Assembly (NCBI GenBank): GCA_009777575.1
Contig: WRLO01000007.1
Coordinates: 1-64,000, forward strand
Direction of reading: 5' to 3'
DNA length: 64,000 bases
Origin: Candidatus Cloacimonadota bacterium
GTDB lineage: Bacteria; Cloacimonadota; Cloacimonadia; Cloacimonadales; WRIO01
The notes under the pieces are model-generated. The model was not told the DNA's origin, did not search any database, and was given only the letters and a program-made list of their open reading frames with translations. Positions 54,508 to 63,995 of the stretch are shown here, piece after piece (within the stretch, counting starts at the first letter, position 1; each line of letters begins with the position of its first letter). Both the position numbers and the translations under genes were made by a program.

Positions 54508-57174
54508 CTATTTTAAAAAGTCTTCTATCAATTTTTGTAGTTGCTGTATTTTTACGGGTTTAGATAATACATAATCTATTTGATATTGTTTTTTTTGCGC
54601 TTCTGTTATTTGATCACCCCATCCCGTGATTAGAGCGACTTTCAGATTTTCTCGATAAAGTTCATTAACTTTTTCTACTAGTTGCCAACCGTTCATTTTA
54701 GGCATTCCAATATCAGACAAAAGTATGTCATATTTTTTGTTTTTAAAAAGCTCAAGAGCTTCTTCGCCACCTTCGGCCATATCTACATCATAACCTATGA
54801 TATTCATCATTTCTTCAGCTGTTTCTCTGATCATGGAATCATCATCTACCCACATTATTTTAGGTTTTTGTATGATTTTTTTATTTGTTGGATCTTGCTC
54901 TTCAGTTTCTGAAGGGTCAAAATATGGTAAGAATAGCTCAAATGTAGTTCCTTTTTCTGCTGATGAAGATACAACTTTGACATTTCCTTTGTGTTCGGTC
55001 ATGACATTGTATACGAAGCTCAATCCCAAGCCCTTTCCAATATCAAGGCTTTTGGTAGAATAAAATGGCTCAAATATTTGGGAGAATTTGTCTGATTTTA
55101 TTCCGCATCCAGTATCGGAAATCAATAAATAAACACCTTGTTCATTTTTATTGGTTTCAAAGGATATGATTCCATTGTTCGACATAGCTTCTACAGAGTT
55201 TTTTATCATATTGTAGATTGCCGTTCTCAATTCTCCATCATTTCCATTAATATCAGGCAAATCTTCATAATTTTCTTTTATTTCCACAGAAATACCATTT
55301 CGTTCTGCATCTGTTTTCCATATTGACATGGCTTGAATTATAGCTTCTTGGGTAATCTTATTCAAGTTTACGACTTCATATTCACTTTTTTTATTTCTTG
55401 AACCAGCAAATCTTTGTAATAGTTGAACTCGGACAGCTGCATCATTGGTTGTTCTATAAATTGTGTCTACATAATTCTTTATGTAGTTTTCAGAAGCCAG
55501 TTTATTCTCTAAGATTTGAATATTTGAAAGTATAACTTGTAAGAAATTATTGAAGTCATGAGCAAATGAATAAGCCATCTCTCCAATAACCGAGAGCCTA
55601 TGATTGTCTATGAATGCCTGTTCCGCTTGTTTGATTTTTGACACATCGACCATAAAAATCGAAATGTCTTTATTTGAAGGATATACTTTGAACTCTATCC
55701 ATTTGTTGATTTCTGCAATATACTCTGTTTTAATCGTTGTCTTGTCTTCGGCCATTGCATTTTCCACGATTGCCTTCATCGGAGTTGACAATATGTCAGG
55801 TAATACAGTCCAAATATCTCTATTTACCAGAAGCTCAGACTTGAGACTTAGTATCTTATAGGCTTGGTAGTTTATGAATTTGCATATATATTTTTCATCA
55901 AGATAAATATAACCATCTTCGATATTCTCCAAGGTATTTATAAATCTCAAATTGGTATCTATAAGCTCTTGCTCTGCTTTTTCTTTCCTTTCTCTATCAA
56001 ATATTTGACCCAAAAGCGCTGTCAATGTATCTACAAACGCCTTTTCATCTGAAGTCCAAGTCCTGTAATGCGTATGAGTAGCCAAAATCAAGGCACCTAT
56101 GATGTTTCTATCTTGTTTTATGATAGAAAAAATTACTGATTTAAAGCCTGTTCCTATTTTGATATAATGGTCGCAAAAAGGTTTAAAATCATTGTCTTTT
56201 TGAATATCAGTTAGGGCTATCAAATTGTTTTGTTGAAATATTTCATGTATATTTGGAAAATTTTCTCCGTAAATTGCATGTCCTCGAGAATACGATTTTG
56301 TAGTCATGTCATACACAGATTCACAATACAAGGCATTGCCATCTTCTCGCATAGTCCAAACACTGACACGATCTATATTAGCCGTTTCTGAGGCTATTTC
56401 ACAAAGGTTATCTATGCTACTCAAAAAATCACTGGCTCCATATTCAAAGTTTAGTGCCAATTGGTTTATTGCTTCTCGTTGTTTTAAAATTCTTTGTGAC
56501 TGTTCCGTTATCTTTTTTCGAGATATATGTAGTTTGAACAATATAAAGGTGATTATATTTAAAAGGATGAGCAATAAGACTGGAAATAGGATTTTATCAA
56601 ATTTCATTTTCCTGACTTCATTGTAATCATAATCCATTGTAAATAAGGCTATCATAATACCGCTTTCTTGATCGATTATGGGGATTATGGTTGTTAAAAA
56701 CTTTCCCCAATTATCAACATTGGGACCAAATACGCGAGATTCTTGGATATGAAATATATTGAGCATCATCTGAGCTGTTGTTGAATAAATAGTTCCGGGT
56801 AAAACTGTTAACTCATTACCTAATTCATCATAGCCAACAAAATTTAAAAAAAACAATTCAGAATATTCATTTCTACCGATTATAGTAAGAAATCTGTATT
56901 GAGGATTTAGTTTTATTACATCGCTCAAATACTTCTGCAATACAATAAATTCTTCCTTATTCAAGTCCTCTGAAGTCCCTGATAATGCTTTTATATTCTC
57001 TACATCAAATGATTGTGCGATAATCATAGCCTGGATAAGCATTTCTTCGCGAATATCTAAGGATGTTTGATTGTAGATACCATAGACTAAATACAAACCT
57101 AAAATGGTTATCAATATACAGATAAAGAGCTGATTCTTGAAAACGCTTTTAAAGAACATCTCACTACCTCCCAT
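54508..57174 (-). CDS. Hybrid sensor histidine kinase with receiver domain
   Basis: An 888-residue membrane sensor. Transmembrane helices at about 10-32 (LFICILITILGLYLVYGIY) and 196-218 (ILFPVLLLILLNIITFIL) enclose a periplasmic sensor of about 160 residues. GAF (about 235-390) and PAS (about 400-515) domains follow, then the H-box GEMAYSFAHDFNNFLQ, the ATPase N-box IYNMIKNSVEAM, DTGCGI and GKGLGLSFV, and a C-terminal receiver with VDDD and the phospho-acceptor in LLSDIGMP. No output domain or cognate regulator is adjacent. It may signal to a separate phosphotransfer protein. Confidence 0.9.
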   Translation of the reverse strand: MGGSEMFFKSVFKNQLFICILITILGLYLVYGIYNQTSLDIREEMLIQAMIIAQSFDVENIKALSGTSEDLNKEEFIVLQKYLSDVIKLNPQYRFLTIIGRNEYSELFFLNFVGYDELGNELTVLPGTIYSTTAQMMLNIFHIQESRVFGPNVDNWGKFLTTIIPIIDQESGIMIALFTMDYDYNEVRKMKFDKILFPVLLLILLNIITFILFKLHISRKKITEQSQRILKQREAINQLALNFEYGASDFLSSIDNLCEIASETANIDRVSVWTMREDGNALYCESVYDMTTKSYSRGHAIYGENFPNIHEIFQQNNLIALTDIQKDNDFKPFCDHYIKIGTGFKSVIFSIIKQDRNIIGALILATHTHYRTWTSDEKAFVDTLTALLGQIFDRERKEKAEQELIDTNLRFINTLENIEDGYIYLDEKYICKFINYQAYKILSLKSELLVNRDIWTVLPDILSTPMKAIVENAMAEDKTTIKTEYIAEINKWIEFKVYPSNKDISIFMVDVSKIKQAEQAFIDNHRLSVIGEMAYSFAHDFNNFLQVILSNIQILENKLASENYIKNYVDTIYRTTNDAAVRVQLLQRFAGSRNKKSEYEVVNLNKITQEAIIQAMSIWKTDAERNGISVEIKENYEDLPDINGNDGELRTAIYNMIKNSVEAMSNNGIISFETNKNEQGVYLLISDTGCGIKSDKFSQIFEPFYSTKSLDIGKGLGLSFVYNVMTEHKGNVKVVSSSAEKGTTFELFLPYFDPSETEEQDPTNKKIIQKPKIMWVDDDSMIRETAEEMMNIIGYDVDMAEGGEEALELFKNKKYDILLSDIGMPKMNGWQLVEKVNELYRENLKVALITGWGDQITEAQKKQYQIDYVLSKPVKIQQLQKLIEDFLK

Positions 57175-57399
57175 TAAAAATACAATTTTAACCTAAAAAA
57201 AAAATTTAGGCTAAAATGTCAACTATTTTGTGATTTTTTGTAAAAAAAGTCTTAAAATGGCTTGGGATTTGAAATTTGGAGATGTTTATTGATTTGAACT
57301 CTTATATATATTTTAGGGAAAGATTAATACTTTCTCAAATTTTTCTAACATATAGTTTTTTTTATCTGCCATTTTAATAAATAGTTTTATTCCTCACTC
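57175..57399. other. 225-bp intergenic region upstream of the hybrid kinase
   Basis: Holds the kinase promoter/hairpin region at its left end (see next entry). The remainder is AT-rich with no gene, hairpin or repeat I can support. Confidence 0.6.
57186..57222 (-). promoter_or_regulatory. Inverted repeat adjoining a TTGACA box, upstream of the hybrid kinase gene
   Basis: On the minus strand TTGACA (57222-57217) is directly followed by TTTTAGCCTAAA (57216-57205), a T-run, and the near-complement TTTAGGTTAAAA (57197-57186), 12-bp arms with one mismatch. It covers the interval where the -10 box and transcript start should be, so it may be an operator or a 5' leader hairpin. Confidence 0.5.
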
Positions 57400-58602
57400 T
57401 CAATGAAACGCATCATATCTTTCAAATAATCTATTTTTTATACTATCAATGTTGTATTTATTTTTAACAGCATTCAAACCATTTTCACCAAAATCACGAC
57501 ATAATTTTGGGTTATTAATTAAAAATTCAATTTTTTCAACCAAATCGACATCGTTTTCAGCAGAAAATACTAACCCACATTGATTTTCTTTTACAAATTC
57601 TGCTTGTGGTTTGCAATCTGATACTATAATAGGTTTACCAAAAAGAGCATATTGTATAACTTTATTAGCTATTCCAGACTCAGTTTGCTCATCTTTTATT
57701 ATTGGATTAATACAGATATCTGATATATTCATATAAGAAGGAAATAAACTAATATCAATCCAATCTATGTGTTTTATGAATGTTTCTTGAAAATATTTTG
57801 TAAATAAAAATGTTTCTGCTTTATCAACTGGACCAATTAATAAAAGAAATATGTCTGGATATTTTGGTAATAATGACTTGATAGCATTTATTAATAGATC
57901 GATACCTCGCCTTGTCGAGATAATTCCAAAATAAAATACAATAAATTTATTCTTTTTATCAATTATATTTTTATGAATAGGATAAGAATTCATTGTAGTT
58001 ATATCAGGAACATTAGGAAAAACCATTATATTTTGATTAAATAAAAAAGAGTAATTATCTTGAAGTTTTTTTTTATAGTATTCACTTAATACAATTAATA
58101 AATCTGGATAGGATAACAATTTTTCTTCTTTTTTTGCCCATAAATGAGGTTTTGCTAATATCTGTTTGAGAAAATGTTGAGTCCATTTATAATTCAAAAC
58201 AGCTACCGGATAATTTTCATGTAAATCTAAAATCATTTTAGCATTAGTCTTTTTTTTCGCTATACAACCAGCTTTAGAGAGGAATAAATCATGGACATGG
58301 ATTGAAATCAAAGAATTTTTTTTAACAAATTTTTGAATATGATAAGCCCAAAAATAATCATAAATTGGGATAGTGTTTTGGATGCCAAATAGGATGTTTT
58401 TTATTTTTTTATGGATTTTGATTTTAGAGACATTGATGTCCAAATTTGTGGATGACGGATCTATCCTTCCCGAAACAGTTGTTTTAAATTCAAAACACAA
58501 CACAAAGACATTATACTTCTCAGCAAGAATTTTTGCTTGATTGGTAACCCTGATGTCATTGTAAAAGTCATTGTCAACAACAATTCCTATGTTTTTTTTC
58601 AT
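57400..58602 (-). CDS. Glycosyltransferase family 4-like
   Basis: A 400-residue GT-B-fold transferase: Rossmann-type start (NIGIVVDND), central linker with DLHENYPVA, C-terminal donor site FYFGIISTRRGIDLLINAIK and the EX7E motif region EQTESGIANKVIQYALFGKP. It transfers a sugar from an activated donor, probably to a surface polysaccharide or lipid. I use the ATG at 58602 (AAAGG upstream). It is isolated from other polysaccharide genes. Confidence 0.8.
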   Translation of the reverse strand: MKKNIGIVVDNDFYNDIRVTNQAKILAEKYNVFVLCFEFKTTVSGRIDPSSTNLDINVSKIKIHKKIKNILFGIQNTIPIYDYFWAYHIQKFVKKNSLISIHVHDLFLSKAGCIAKKKTNAKMILDLHENYPVAVLNYKWTQHFLKQILAKPHLWAKKEEKLLSYPDLLIVLSEYYKKKLQDNYSFLFNQNIMVFPNVPDITTMNSYPIHKNIIDKKNKFIVFYFGIISTRRGIDLLINAIKSLLPKYPDIFLLLIGPVDKAETFLFTKYFQETFIKHIDWIDISLFPSYMNISDICINPIIKDEQTESGIANKVIQYALFGKPIIVSDCKPQAEFVKENQCGLVFSAENDVDLVEKIEFLINNPKLCRDFGENGLNAVKNKYNIDSIKNRLFERYDAFH

Positions 58603-58670
58603 TATCAACCTTTTTTGAGTTAAACACAGTGATTAAATCGTAATTCTACGAGCAATCTCTTGAATCGACA

Positions 58671-58701
58671 GAGAACACAGAGAAAATATCTCTGTGTTCT
58701 C
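58671..58701. repeat. Perfect 13-bp hairpin, GAGAACACAGAGA / TCTCTGTGTTCTC
   Basis: Stem of 13 bp with an AAATA loop in the gap between the glycosyltransferase and DUF1015 genes. Related ACACAGAG stretches occur at 43255 and 47310-47350. No T-run on either side, so it is likely a repeat rather than a terminator. Confidence 0.75.
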
Positions 58702-58733
58702 CTTGATAAAATCTCTAAATCTTTATTATCTCT

Positions 58734-59987
58734 TTATTCCAATAGATGAATAAACAATCCAGACCTTAGTTTTGGTTCAAACCAAGTAGACTTGGGAGGC
58801 ATTATTTCTCCAGCATCAGCGATATTCATTAGTTGCTCCATTGATGTAGGAAACATTGAAAACGCAAGAACTTCTTCACCTGACTTAACTCGTTTCTCAA
58901 GTTCTTTCAAACCTCTTATTCCACCAACAAAATCGATTCTTTTATCAGTTCGAGGGTCTCCAATATTTAATATTGGTGATAAAAGATTGTTTTGCAGGAT
59001 AGACACATCAAGAGAAGCAACAGGATCGTCTTCTTGAAAAGTTCCTTTTTTTGCAGTTAATTTAAACCAAATATGACAAGGAGGATACATACCAAAGGTT
59101 GTAGGTTTTTCAGGTTTGTAAGGCTCAGTATTTGAATATTCTTCAATGATAAATTTTTCTTCAACTTTAGCAATAAACTGCTCTCTATTCAAACCATTAA
59201 AATCTTTCAGAACTCTGTTGTAGTCCATAATCTCCAATTGAGTATCAGGAAAAATCACGCACAAGAAAAAATTGTATTCTTCTTTTCCAGTATGATTTGG
59301 ATTCGCTTCTTTTCTTTGCTGACCAACACGACAAGCACTAGCACATCTATGATGTCCATCAGCGATGTAAAGTGTAGGAACTTCTTTAAATTTACTGATA
59401 AAGAACTCAATATCTTGCTCACAATCAATAATCCAAGCAATATGGCGAACATTGTCTTCAGCTACAAAATCATAAATTGGTGGAGCGTTTTTGACATAAG
59501 CATTCATTCTCTCTTCAATTTCTTTTTTTGTTCTAAAAGTCAAAAATATAGGGCCAGTTTGAGCATTAGTTGTATCAACATGCTTGATTCTGTCTGCTTC
59601 TTTTCGAGCAAGTGTCTTTTCATGTTTTTTTATGAGGTCTTTTTCATATTCTTCAACAGAAGCACAGCAAACAAGACCTGTCTGCGCTCTTCCGTCCATC
59701 ACTTGTTGATAAAGATATAAACAAGGCTTATCATCTTGGATTAAGTGACCATTGTTTATTAATCCATAAAGATTTTCTTTCGCTTTTTGATAAACCATCT
59801 CATCATATAGTTCTGTTCCCACAGGTAAATCAATCTCTGATTTATCAACATGTAAAAAGCTTAGTGGGTTGTCTTTTACCATTTCCCTCGCTTCATCAGA
59901 ATTCATGACATCATATGGTAAAGCTGCTATCAAATGAGCCTTACCACATGCAGGTCTAACTGCTCTAAAAGGATGAATTAACGACAT
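58734..59987 (-). CDS. DUF1015 family protein
   Basis: A 417-residue DUF1015 protein, starting with PFRAVRPACGKAHLIAALPYDVMN and carrying the conserved YIADGHHRCASA and FFLCVIFPDTQLEIMDYNRV blocks, ending FWLEPKL-like STWFEPKL. The family is widespread in anaerobes, often near serine/aspartate metabolism genes; the reaction has not been established to my knowledge. A TTGACA-type promoter lies at 60039-60044 with TAAATTATTG 16 nt further on. Confidence 0.88.
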   Translation of the reverse strand: MSLIHPFRAVRPACGKAHLIAALPYDVMNSDEAREMVKDNPLSFLHVDKSEIDLPVGTELYDEMVYQKAKENLYGLINNGHLIQDDKPCLYLYQQVMDGRAQTGLVCCASVEEYEKDLIKKHEKTLARKEADRIKHVDTTNAQTGPIFLTFRTKKEIEERMNAYVKNAPPIYDFVAEDNVRHIAWIIDCEQDIEFFISKFKEVPTLYIADGHHRCASACRVGQQRKEANPNHTGKEEYNFFLCVIFPDTQLEIMDYNRVLKDFNGLNREQFIAKVEEKFIIEEYSNTEPYKPEKPTTFGMYPPCHIWFKLTAKKGTFQEDDPVASLDVSILQNNLLSPILNIGDPRTDKRIDFVGGIRGLKELEKRVKSGEEVLAFSMFPTSMEQLMNIADAGEIMPPKSTWFEPKLRSGLFIHLLE

Positions 59988-60013
59988 AATTAACTCCTAT
60001 TGGACTTTTTTTT

Positions 60014-60044
60014 CAATAATTTAAAAATGATGATTTTTTGTCAA
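60014..60044 (-). promoter_or_regulatory. Promoter candidate for the DUF1015 gene
   Basis: Minus strand TTGACA (60044-60039) and TAAATTATTG (ending at 60014), about 27 nt before the start codon. It follows the shared layout seen at several genes in this window. Confidence 0.45.
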
Positions 60045-60121
60045 GCTAAATAAATAAAGGCATATTTTGAAAGACGATTAATACTGAAATTATTATCTGT
60101 GTTCATAAAGCAATCTATAAA

Positions 60122-60385
60122 TTATTCCACTACTTTTTCTCTAGAAATTATTTCATAAAAATCCAACACATCTTTTTTAGCTACATTCCCTTCTGGTATT
60201 TTCTTTATTTTGATGAGAGTTCTAAAACCGAACATATTACACTCAATAATATCATCAATTTTTGTTTCGAGACTGGCTTTTGCCTCTCTATCATTGACCA
60301 ATATTGCACCTTTATCGCAAGCATTTTTTGCAATACTGCGTGTTTTAACTAAACACAGTTTGTTTAATAATACATCTATTCTCAT
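60122..60385 (-). CDS. S4-domain RNA-binding protein (Hsp15/RqcP-like)
   Basis: An 87-residue S4 fold: MRIDVLLNKLCLVKTRSIAKNACDKGAILVN is the standard S4 start, ending with an acidic helix. Proteins of this size bind 50S-stalled peptidyl-tRNA complexes (ribosome quality control). Start has AAGGAG upstream. It lies 9 bp after the glycosidase gene, same strand. Confidence 0.85.
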   Translation of the reverse strand: MRIDVLLNKLCLVKTRSIAKNACDKGAILVNDREAKASLETKIDDIIECNMFGFRTLIKIKKIPEGNVAKKDVLDFYEIISREKVVE

Positions 60386-60394
60386 TTCAACTCC

Positions 60395-61819
60395 TTAATG
60401 TAACAAATCTATCAATATCATAAAACTCTCATTATTTACATCATACCTTAATACAAGGTATCTTCTATCCATGTATGTGCGAGGTATCAAAACTACATTA
60501 TCATAATTGCTCAAACGCCCTTCAGCTACAGTATTTTCAGATAAATCTATCAAAGACCAATGTCCTGATACATTGTGATTGTTGATTATTTCTAAAATGA
60601 TTTCTTGTTCATGATTTACTCTTGTTTCAAGCCATTGATGAGGTCTTGTCGATCTTGTGATATTGATTGGATTGTTCACTATATAACTCGTCACTGCTGA
60701 CTGATAAACGCCTTCTATTATTCCGCCAAAAGAAAAAAAGCTGATCCCTGCATAACTACTCGGGGTTAAATTTATTTTATCAATGATGCCTTGAACCATA
60801 TAAGTTCCATCTTCTGACCATGCTCTAATACCTACGACTATTTGATTTCTGAATCTTTCTGGGATATTTGTGACTATCTGCTCAAACCCACTATTTCTTG
60901 TTTGATAGGCCATGATATACGCATAATCAAGCAAGCCTTCCTCAAGCCAATCATGCCAATTTTGAGCGTAACTATTCCTTGCGTCACTAATATTTGCAAA
61001 TACTGCCGCAGTATAAATAATATTGGGGTTAATGTTTTTTATACTTTCACCAATCATTTGAACTTGTTCTTTGATTTGAAGCTCTTTCCATCTTTGAAAT
61101 GAATTTAAACTCAATATATTTCTCAAACTATTATACCTATCTACAGATACTCTGTTGTGCCCATAATCAGGGTGTGGGTAGCGAATGTAGTCGAGGTGTA
61201 AACCATCAATTTCATAGTTTTGAACTATATCTGAAAATATATTTACTATATATTGTTTAACTTCAGGTATTCCCGGATCGATAAAAGCGCCTTCAAACTG
61301 GTCATGTCTTATTCTGCGACCACTTGAATGATATGTAAGCCATTGTGGGTGTGTTAAATAAAGATGATTTGGTTGTATTGTATCAAATCGCCTTGTAGTT
61401 ATTACATTTACTGTAACCCAAGCATGAATTCTTATATTTGAACCCCTCGAATAATGGATAAAAGTTTCTAGTGCATCAAAATTTGGATTGCTGTTTAAAA
61501 GATATGAAATAGGTTCATTATTCGGAAAATCTCTGTATAATCGATTCGGGACATACAAGGCGTCCCCTCGATAACGAACTTCCACTAAAAGATCTGTAAT
61601 TCCCCATTCTATCGCATAATCAATAACATTCAAAACCCTATCTTTATCATTCATATCCCATGGAGTTACCCATAAAGCTTTTATTTGTGCTTGGAGGTTA
61701 ACAGTAAAGATTATGAAAAGGAAATAGAATATTAGATGTCTTCTGAGCTTTTTAAAATTATGTTCAGAAATATTTCTCCCGTATAAACATTCAAAATTTA
61801 AACTATTTCTGCTTGGCAT
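60395..61819 (-). CDS. Exported GH10-like / DUF187 glycosidase
   Basis: A 474-residue protein. Residues 29-45 form a signal peptide ending LQAQ. The catalytic-barrel part matches the DUF187 (YngK/glycoside hydrolase-like 10) family: IKALWVTPWDMNDKDRVLNVIDYA, DLLVEVRYRGDALYV, GLHLDYIRYPHPDYGHNR and YIMAYQTRN. It probably acts on peptidoglycan or a wall polymer. The start ATG (AAGGATGG upstream) overlaps the end of xseA by 22 nt. Confidence 0.85.
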   Translation of the reverse strand: MPSRNSLNFECLYGRNISEHNFKKLRRHLIFYFLFIIFTVNLQAQIKALWVTPWDMNDKDRVLNVIDYAIEWGITDLLVEVRYRGDALYVPNRLYRDFPNNEPISYLLNSNPNFDALETFIHYSRGSNIRIHAWVTVNVITTRRFDTIQPNHLYLTHPQWLTYHSSGRRIRHDQFEGAFIDPGIPEVKQYIVNIFSDIVQNYEIDGLHLDYIRYPHPDYGHNRVSVDRYNSLRNILSLNSFQRWKELQIKEQVQMIGESIKNINPNIIYTAAVFANISDARNSYAQNWHDWLEEGLLDYAYIMAYQTRNSGFEQIVTNIPERFRNQIVVGIRAWSEDGTYMVQGIIDKINLTPSSYAGISFFSFGGIIEGVYQSAVTSYIVNNPINITRSTRPHQWLETRVNHEQEIILEIINNHNVSGHWSLIDLSENTVAEGRLSNYDNVVLIPRTYMDRRYLVLRYDVNNESFMILIDLLH

Positions 61820-63177
61820 TGTCCATCCTTTAATAAAATTGATATTTCGTCTTTTGTATTTAAATTATTTATTGTTGATATCGTTTTCCCATCTTTCTGA
61901 ATAATTGAATAACCCTTTTTTAAAATGCTTTTTGGAGAAAGACCGCTTAAAAGTTTTTTTCTATTCTGTAATTCATTTTGGGATATATGAAGTTTGTTGT
62001 TTGTGATATAAAATAATTTTTCGTGATTTTTATTCAGAGACAATGCTTTTTTATTGAACGCCAATTGTATATTATTTAAGCATCTATTTTGAAACATTTC
62101 TTTTTGTTGTTTATGTTTTGACTTGATATTGTTTATGGAAATCATGAAATTATTCATTCTTTTTAAGTAAAAATCCATATTCTGTTGATATTTATTAATA
62201 AAATTTTGTGGGTGCATTTCTTGGAGATTTTTTTTGTATATCAACATTTTATGCTTAATATCTTGAAATCCTGAAAATACTATTGTTTCTAATTGTTTTT
62301 TTTTATTTTGTAGAGTGTTATTCATCTCAATTCTATTTGGCACTGCTAATTCAGCTGCTTCTGAAGGGGTAGCTGCACGAACATCTGCCACAAAATCACA
62401 TATTGTAAAGTCTGTTTCATGTCCCACAGCTGAAATGATAGGTATTGGACAGGCGGATATTGCTCTTGCAAGTTTCTCATCATTGAAACAAAATAAATCT
62501 TCAAAAGAACCGCCTCCTCTTCCAATGATAATAATATCTACATGCCTGTTACTTTCACCAGTAACATGAGAAAAATGATTTTTGCCATCAATCTTATGGG
62601 TTGTTTTAGTGATTTGTTCTATCCCTTCTATCAAGCTTGGTGCTGCCTCATTGCCTTGCACTATTGCAGGATAAAGATAAACATCAAGAGGATATCTTCG
62701 CGAGATAATATTTAATATGTCCTGCAATACAGATCCTGTCTCTGAAGTAATTATACCTATTCCTCGCGGATATTTTGGCAATTTTTTTTTATGCTCTTTA
62801 TCGAAAAGCCCTTCTTTTTTTAGTTTTTCTTTCAACTTTTCAAATTGAATATGTAAAATGCCTATTCCATAAGGTATTATCCTTGATACGACTATCTGAT
62901 ATTGCCCATCACGCTCATAAACTGTCAGTTTACCTGAAATAATCACTTTGTTTCCATTTTGTGGTATAAAATCGAGCGATCTTCCAAAACCACTAAAGAA
63001 CACACATCTTATTAATGCTTTTTCGTCTTTTAGGCTAAAATAAATATGCCCAGAAGAAGGGCGAGAAAGATTTGATACCTCACCCTCTATCTGCAAAAGA
63101 CTTACGCTATTTTCGAGTATATGCTTTATATGTTGTGTTATTTCATAAACCGTGAATATATTTTCTAAATCTACCAT
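61798..63177 (-). CDS. xseA: Exodeoxyribonuclease VII large subunit
   Basis: Large subunit of the single-strand-specific exonuclease VII, 459 aa. N-terminal OB-fold (ENSVSLLQIEGEVSNLSRPSSGHIYFSLKDE), catalytic domain with GIGIITSETGSVLQDI, VDIIIIGRGGGSFEDL and CPIPIISAVGHETDFTI, then a long coiled coil. No xseB gene follows; the glycosidase gene occupies that place, so xseB must be elsewhere or absent. Upstream TTGACG at 63211-63206 may be its -35. Confidence 0.95.
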   Translation of the reverse strand: MVDLENIFTVYEITQHIKHILENSVSLLQIEGEVSNLSRPSSGHIYFSLKDEKALIRCVFFSGFGRSLDFIPQNGNKVIISGKLTVYERDGQYQIVVSRIIPYGIGILHIQFEKLKEKLKKEGLFDKEHKKKLPKYPRGIGIITSETGSVLQDILNIISRRYPLDVYLYPAIVQGNEAAPSLIEGIEQITKTTHKIDGKNHFSHVTGESNRHVDIIIIGRGGGSFEDLFCFNDEKLARAISACPIPIISAVGHETDFTICDFVADVRAATPSEAAELAVPNRIEMNNTLQNKKKQLETIVFSGFQDIKHKMLIYKKNLQEMHPQNFINKYQQNMDFYLKRMNNFMISINNIKSKHKQQKEMFQNRCLNNIQLAFNKKALSLNKNHEKLFYITNNKLHISQNELQNRKKLLSGLSPKSILKKGYSIIQKDGKTISTINNLNTKDEISILLKDGQCQAEIV

Positions 63178-63577
63178 TGAGCAATTTTTTTTAATGGGGC
63201 TTTTTCGTCAAGGATTTTTTATTTTTCAGAGTGAAATCTTTGTTTTCTTTAATTTATTAAGGGGGGCAAATTAAGTTCCAGAATTTATTCACTAAAGGGG
63301 TTATTTAAAGTTTGAGAGATTGAAATATATTGTTGTTTTATTATACTTTTTAGGCGGATTTCTTGTGAATGTAAATATTTTGTTTCTTGGTGTTACAAAT
63401 ACTCTCGTTTTTTGAGAGCTCATTTCAGTGAAATCCAAAAAAACTCTGTAAACACTATAATGTTTTGTGATGGGACGAAATTATCAAAAAAAAAATAGTT
63501 GACAAAAAAGACTAGTTTAATAAGTTTGTTTTCAAAGTCAAGACTGGTTATATAGACTATGTTTAAAGGAGTATATC
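63178..63577. other. 400-bp intergenic region between divergent xseA and the MNT gene
   Basis: No gene. It contains the xseA promoter candidate at the left and TTGACA (63499-63504) plus TAAGTTTG (63521-63528) for the MNT gene at the right. An inverted repeat CTCGTTTTTTGAG occurs near 63402-63417. The rest is featureless AT-rich DNA. Confidence 0.6.
63499..63528 (+). promoter_or_regulatory. Promoter candidate for the MNT/HEPN pair
   Basis: TTGACA (63499-63504), 16-nt spacer, TAAGTTTG (63521-63528): the clearest example in the window of the Bacteroidetes-like -7 element TAnnTTTG with a -33-type TTG. Confidence 0.6.
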
Positions 63578-63865
63578 ATGGTTCAATCAATGATTTCATT
63601 AGAAAAAGCATTAAAAGATGAAAATCTGTTAAAAAAGCACAATTTAGAAAAAATTGGTGTTTTTGGGTCATTAGCTCGTGGTGAAAACGCTAACGATATT
63701 GATTTCTTTATTGATGTTGATGACTTTGATCTGAGAGATTTAAAAGAACTAAAAGAAGACCTTGAAAGGATAACAGAAAAAGAAGTTGACATCATGCTAA
63801 AAAAATATGCAAACCCTATAATTTTATTTCGGGCTCAAAAGGACATGAAATATGTTACCCAATGA
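63578..63865 (+). CDS. MNT-type nucleotidyltransferase antitoxin
   Basis: A 95-residue minimal nucleotidyltransferase: GVFGSLARGENANDIDFFIDVD shows the GS(x9)DxD active-site pattern. In HEPN/MNT systems it modifies or neutralises the neighbouring HEPN ribonuclease. An AAAGGAG ribosome binding site precedes the ATG. Its 3' end overlaps the start of the HEPN gene by 14 nt, the standard arrangement. Confidence 0.9.
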   Translation: MVQSMISLEKALKDENLLKKHNLEKIGVFGSLARGENANDIDFFIDVDDFDLRDLKELKEDLERITEKEVDIMLKKYANPIILFRAQKDMKYVTQ

Positions 63866-63995
63866 GAAAAATGACCTCATGTATTTATTAAATATTTTAG
63901 AGTATCTTGGAAAAATTTGGAATTATACAAAAAAAAATCCTTGAAAAAAAGACGATTTATATAATTGTGTTTTGAGATATAGAATTCAAGTTTGA
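63852..63995 (+). pseudogene. HEPN-domain gene, frameshifted and cut by the window end
   Basis: Begins MLPNEKNDLMYLLNILEYLGKIW, the usual start of DUF86-type HEPN toxins, but stops after 30 codons (TGA 63942-63944). Downstream the expected continuation appears in other frames (ILEKK, then DDLYNCVLRYRIQV up to 63992). The breaks fall at runs of nine and seven A, so they could be slippage mutations or sequencing errors. The true end may lie beyond the window. Confidence 0.65.
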
